This document shows, piece by piece, positions 63,717-64,000 of a stretch of 64,000 bases of DNA (the first letter of the stretch is position 1; every line of letters starts with the position of its first letter). Location of the stretch: contig NZ_JBEAAM010000022.1 of NCBI RefSeq assembly GCF_040066175.1, forward strand, positions 1 through 64,000. Reading direction: 5' to 3'. A model generated the notes under the pieces. That model had not been told where the DNA came from, did not search any database, and saw nothing but the letters and a program-made list of their open reading frames with translations. The translations under genes were made by a program, and so were the position numbers. The stretch is from Solimonas sp040066175 (GTDB lineage: Bacteria > Pseudomonadota > Gammaproteobacteria > Nevskiales > Nevskiaceae).

Positions 63717-64000
63717 GGGGTCGCTCCGATCTTGGTGAAGAGAAGGCGCATCGACAGGATGCCGAGCGCCGTGGCAGCCAGTGACGTGGTCACGTGAATG
63801 GCGATCGCGCCGAAGGCCCACGCGAACTGGCCGCGCGACAGCAGGGACACGGTCTCGGCCGAAAACGTCGAGAAAGTGGTCAGGCCGCCACAGAATCCGG
63901 TCATGACGAACAGGCGGACATTGGGACTCATGCCGGCCTGCGCGGCCACGGCACCGACGGCCACGCCGATGACGTAGCCGCCGATGATGTTGGCGGCGAG
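63713..64000 (-). CDS. crcB: Fluoride channel CrcB/Fluc, 5' end outside the window
   Basis: C-terminal 95 codons or so of CrcB: NIIGGYVIGVAVGAVAAQAG, then the signature GFCGGLTTFSTFSAE (with the conserved Phe box and Thr/Ser track) and the last helix LAATALGILSMRLL. Fluc dimers export fluoride. The beginning and any upstream fluoride riboswitch lie beyond position 64000. Confidence 0.92.
   Translation of the reverse strand, partial: LAANIIGGYVIGVAVGAVAAQAGMSPNVRLFVMTGFCGGLTTFSTFSAETVSLLSRGQFAWAFGAIAIHVTTSLAATALGILSMRLLFTKIGATP

Overview
The window is high-GC, gene-dense bacterial DNA. Class Ia nrdA and nrdB with NrdR boxes, MerR/MerC, PstSCAB, an Anr/FNR-type box and the IS complement suggest a gammaproteobacterium, perhaps near Xanthomonadales or Nevskiales. 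That assignment is inference: there is no rRNA or other phylogenetic marker here.

Layout. (1) 1-9.8 kb: a four-gene ABC efflux/export operon (HlyD adaptor, ATPase, two FtsX-type permeases) with a REP-like palindrome between the permeases; then a zinc-ribbon Ser/Thr kinase, an FHA protein, a DUF1338 protein and a Gcr-type membrane protein. (2) 9.8-14.7 kb: nrdA and nrdB as separate transcription units, each preceded by two NrdR-like boxes exactly 32 bp apart. (3) 14.7-36.6 kb: an accessory island flanked by insertion sequences (IS256-type remnant on the left, structurally complete IS5-type element on the right, IS701/IS1595-type remnants inside). It holds a patatin, two AhpD-like proteins, an orphan HvfA/HvfX pair (copper-binding RiPP type) without its modifying enzyme, a MlaC-like protein, a merR/merC unit with a textbook operator, and a 13-gene minus-strand operon running arsM, arsS, redoxin, VTT-flavoprotein, DUF547, TIGR04282-type transferase, CBS protein, exported methyltransferase, PstSCAB-like importer and NrtS. 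An AraC-type regulator is divergent from it. (4) 36.8-41.5 kb: polyphosphate:AMP phosphotransferase, a cyclic-nucleotide-gated MscS channel, a CorA-type transporter, a tiny membrane protein and a ribbon-helix-helix regulator. (5) 41.6-49.7 kb: a translationally coupled hyfBCEFG-I-like operon whose large subunit lacks the [NiFe] cysteines, ending in a spermidine-synthase-like gene. (6) 49.7-55.0 kb: acyl-CoA ligase, PDH E1alpha/E1beta/E2 and an acyl carrier protein behind a near-perfect FNR/Anr box. (7) 55.0-64 kb: a GAF-GGDEF protein, a cupin, two tandem truncated MutS-type ATPases, an MFS transporter, a decayed vapBC pair and a crcB-DUF190-eno-HAD group.

Three parts stand out: the arsenosugar-type operon fused to a phosphate-type importer; the HvfA/HvfX pair without its MNIO; and the co-location of a catalytically stripped hydrogenase-like complex, paired MutS ATPases, enolase and CrcB, which I suspect forms a fluoride/ion-stress neighbourhood. 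No tRNA, rRNA or CRISPR array was seen.
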